The notes under the pieces: model-generated | The model's input: the letters and a program-made list of their open reading frames with translations, nothing else | Told to the model about the DNA's origin: nothing | The model's database searches: none | Part shown: one piece after another, positions 42,982 through 43,815 of the stretch | Numbering within the stretch: position 1 is the stretch's first letter | Layout of the letters: the number at the start of each line of letters is the position of its first letter | Program-made: the position numbers and the translations under genes | NCBI GenBank assembly: GCA_003402735.1 | Contig: QQNE01000030.1 | Span: 1-43,815 of the forward strand | Length of the DNA stretch: 43,815 nucleotides | DNA from: Verrucomicrobiota bacterium | Lineage (GTDB): Bacteria; Verrucomicrobiota; Verrucomicrobiia; Verrucomicrobiales; DEV007 | Direction of reading: 5' to 3'

Positions 42982-43761
42982 TCAGGCGGCTGGATTCAGC
43001 AACGCGAGGACCTCGTCCTTCAGCAGGGCGTTGGTCGCCAGGGCTTCCCCCTTGTCGATCCGTTCATTGCCTTTCCAATCTCCAAAATACCCACCCGCTT
43101 CCCGGACAATCGGCAGCAGCGGCGCGCAATCCCAAAGGTTCATGATCGGATCGAGCATGACCTCAATCCGCCCCGTGGCCACCAACGCATAGCCGTAGGC
43201 GTCGCACCATCCCGCGTTGTAATAGGTCGCGTTTCGCAACCGGTCCCAGGCCGCGCCTCTTTCCACCCCCTGGCGCGCAAAGGAGGAGGCGTCGGCATGG
43301 GCCAGAATCGCCCTGGACAGCGGAGCCTTCTGCGAGACCCGGCAGGCGCGCCCGTTGCGGAAACAGCCGAGGCCCGAGGCCGCCGAAATCATCTCGTCGA
43401 GAGCGGGGAAATGAGCGACCCCCGCCACCGCCTCCCCATCGATTTCCAAAGCCAGCAGAACCGCGTAAATGGGCACGCCGCAAATGAAGGATTTGGTGCC
43501 GTCGATCGGGTCGATGATCCAGCGGTGCGAAGAGCGCGAGGGGGTTGAATCCCCGAACTCCTCGCCGAGGATGGCATGCCCTGGAAACGTGGTCTCAATT
43601 CGTTGCCGGATGAATTGCTCCGCGGCGCGGTCTGCGATCGTCACCGGCGATGCATCTTCCTTGTATTCGGTTTCATGGGAGGTTTGGAACGTGGCCAGCG
43701 TGAGGCGTCCGGCCTCCCAGGCCGTTTGGCGGGCAAAATCAAGGAAACGTGACAGATCCAT
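42982..43761 (-). CDS. hisN: Inositol-monophosphatase-family phosphatase, HisN-like
   Basis: A 259-residue Mg2+-dependent phosphatase of the inositol monophosphatase fold. Motifs in order: SPVTIADRAAEQFIRQRIE, ILGEEFGD with the first metal ligand Glu, WIIDPIDGTKSFICGVP (metal-binding DPIDGT), and MLDPIMNLWDCAPLLPIVREAGG (third metal Asp in WD). The phrases DGTKSFICGVP and LDPIMNLWDCAPLLPI resemble the HisN-type histidinol-phosphatases more than inositol or nucleotide bisphosphatases, so HisN is the best guess, not a certainty. No other histidine-biosynthesis gene is nearby. The start is an ATG 54 bases from the window edge, and its 3' end faces that of chrA across 9 bases. Confidence 0.78.
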   Translation of the reverse strand: MDLSRFLDFARQTAWEAGRLTLATFQTSHETEYKEDASPVTIADRAAEQFIRQRIETTFPGHAILGEEFGDSTPSRSSHRWIIDPIDGTKSFICGVPIYAVLLALEIDGEAVAGVAHFPALDEMISAASGLGCFRNGRACRVSQKAPLSRAILAHADASSFARQGVERGAAWDRLRNATYYNAGWCDAYGYALVATGRIEVMLDPIMNLWDCAPLLPIVREAGGYFGDWKGNERIDKGEALATNALLKDEVLALLNPAA

Positions 43762-43815
43762 CCTGTGGGGGCGATACCACGACCGTGAATGGGCGGCAAC
43801 GTTCTTTCGTCTGAA

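Overview
The window looks like chromosomal DNA of a high-GC member of the Verrucomicrobiota, or a close PVC relative. The clues are a DUF1587/1592/1588/1585 cytochrome-type protein paired with a Tat-exported DUF1552 protein, a large SGNH/beta-propeller/CxxCH 'PVC-type' heme protein, a SecA carrying the extra segments seen in PVC and Bacteroidota enzymes, lone pseudopilins, and many secreted proteins of unknown function. I see no rRNA, tRNA, CRISPR array, insertion sequence or prophage. Genes are tightly packed, often with 4-base ATGA-type overlaps, and no gene-free stretch exceeds about 300 bases.

Layout. (1) 1-6781, minus strand: secA, nfeD-like, floA and a small proline-rich membrane protein, then a PHP-domain phosphoesterase and the start of a CDP-alcohol phosphatidyltransferase cut by the window edge. 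(2) 6972-19669, plus strand: a large exported protein of unknown function, the DUF1592/DUF1552 pair, the SGNH/propeller/cytochrome protein, then a secreted N-acyl-D-amino-acid deacylase-like amidohydrolase and a Tat-exported D-threonine aldolase/D-serine dehydratase-like PLP enzyme. (3) 19672-30250, minus strand: a four-gene peptide-type ABC importer with an unusual binding protein and an atypical ATPase, then a Mog-type molybdopterin protein, a secreted SH3b protein, a small membrane protein, an ArnT-like glycosyltransferase, a PAP2 phosphatase and an RsmB/RsmF-like RNA methyltransferase. (4) 30532-35014: an Na+/H+ antiporter-like membrane protein (plus), converging on miaB, a membrane protein and a GT9 heptosyltransferase-like gene (minus). 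(5) 35312-41135, plus strand: an outer-membrane DUF6268-like protein, xerD, a HAD phosphatase, a secreted Gly/Thr-rich protein, a pseudopilin, a YdjY-domain protein and a squalene-cyclase-repeat protein. (6) 41126-43761: an unknown gene divergent from chrA, then a HisN-like inositol-monophosphatase-family gene converging on chrA.

How the genes fit together. Most of the window serves the cell envelope: protein export and membrane organisation (secA-nfeD-floA), lipid and glycan chemistry (phosphatidyltransferase, ArnT-like, PAP2, GT9), and periplasmic oxidative or hydrolytic enzymes. The features most worth following are the exported D-amino-acid pair, the importer with a roughly 150-residue insertion in its binding protein and a degenerate ATPase, and the pseudopilin/YdjY/alpha-toroid group. 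All functional assignments come from reading motifs by eye; no database search was run.
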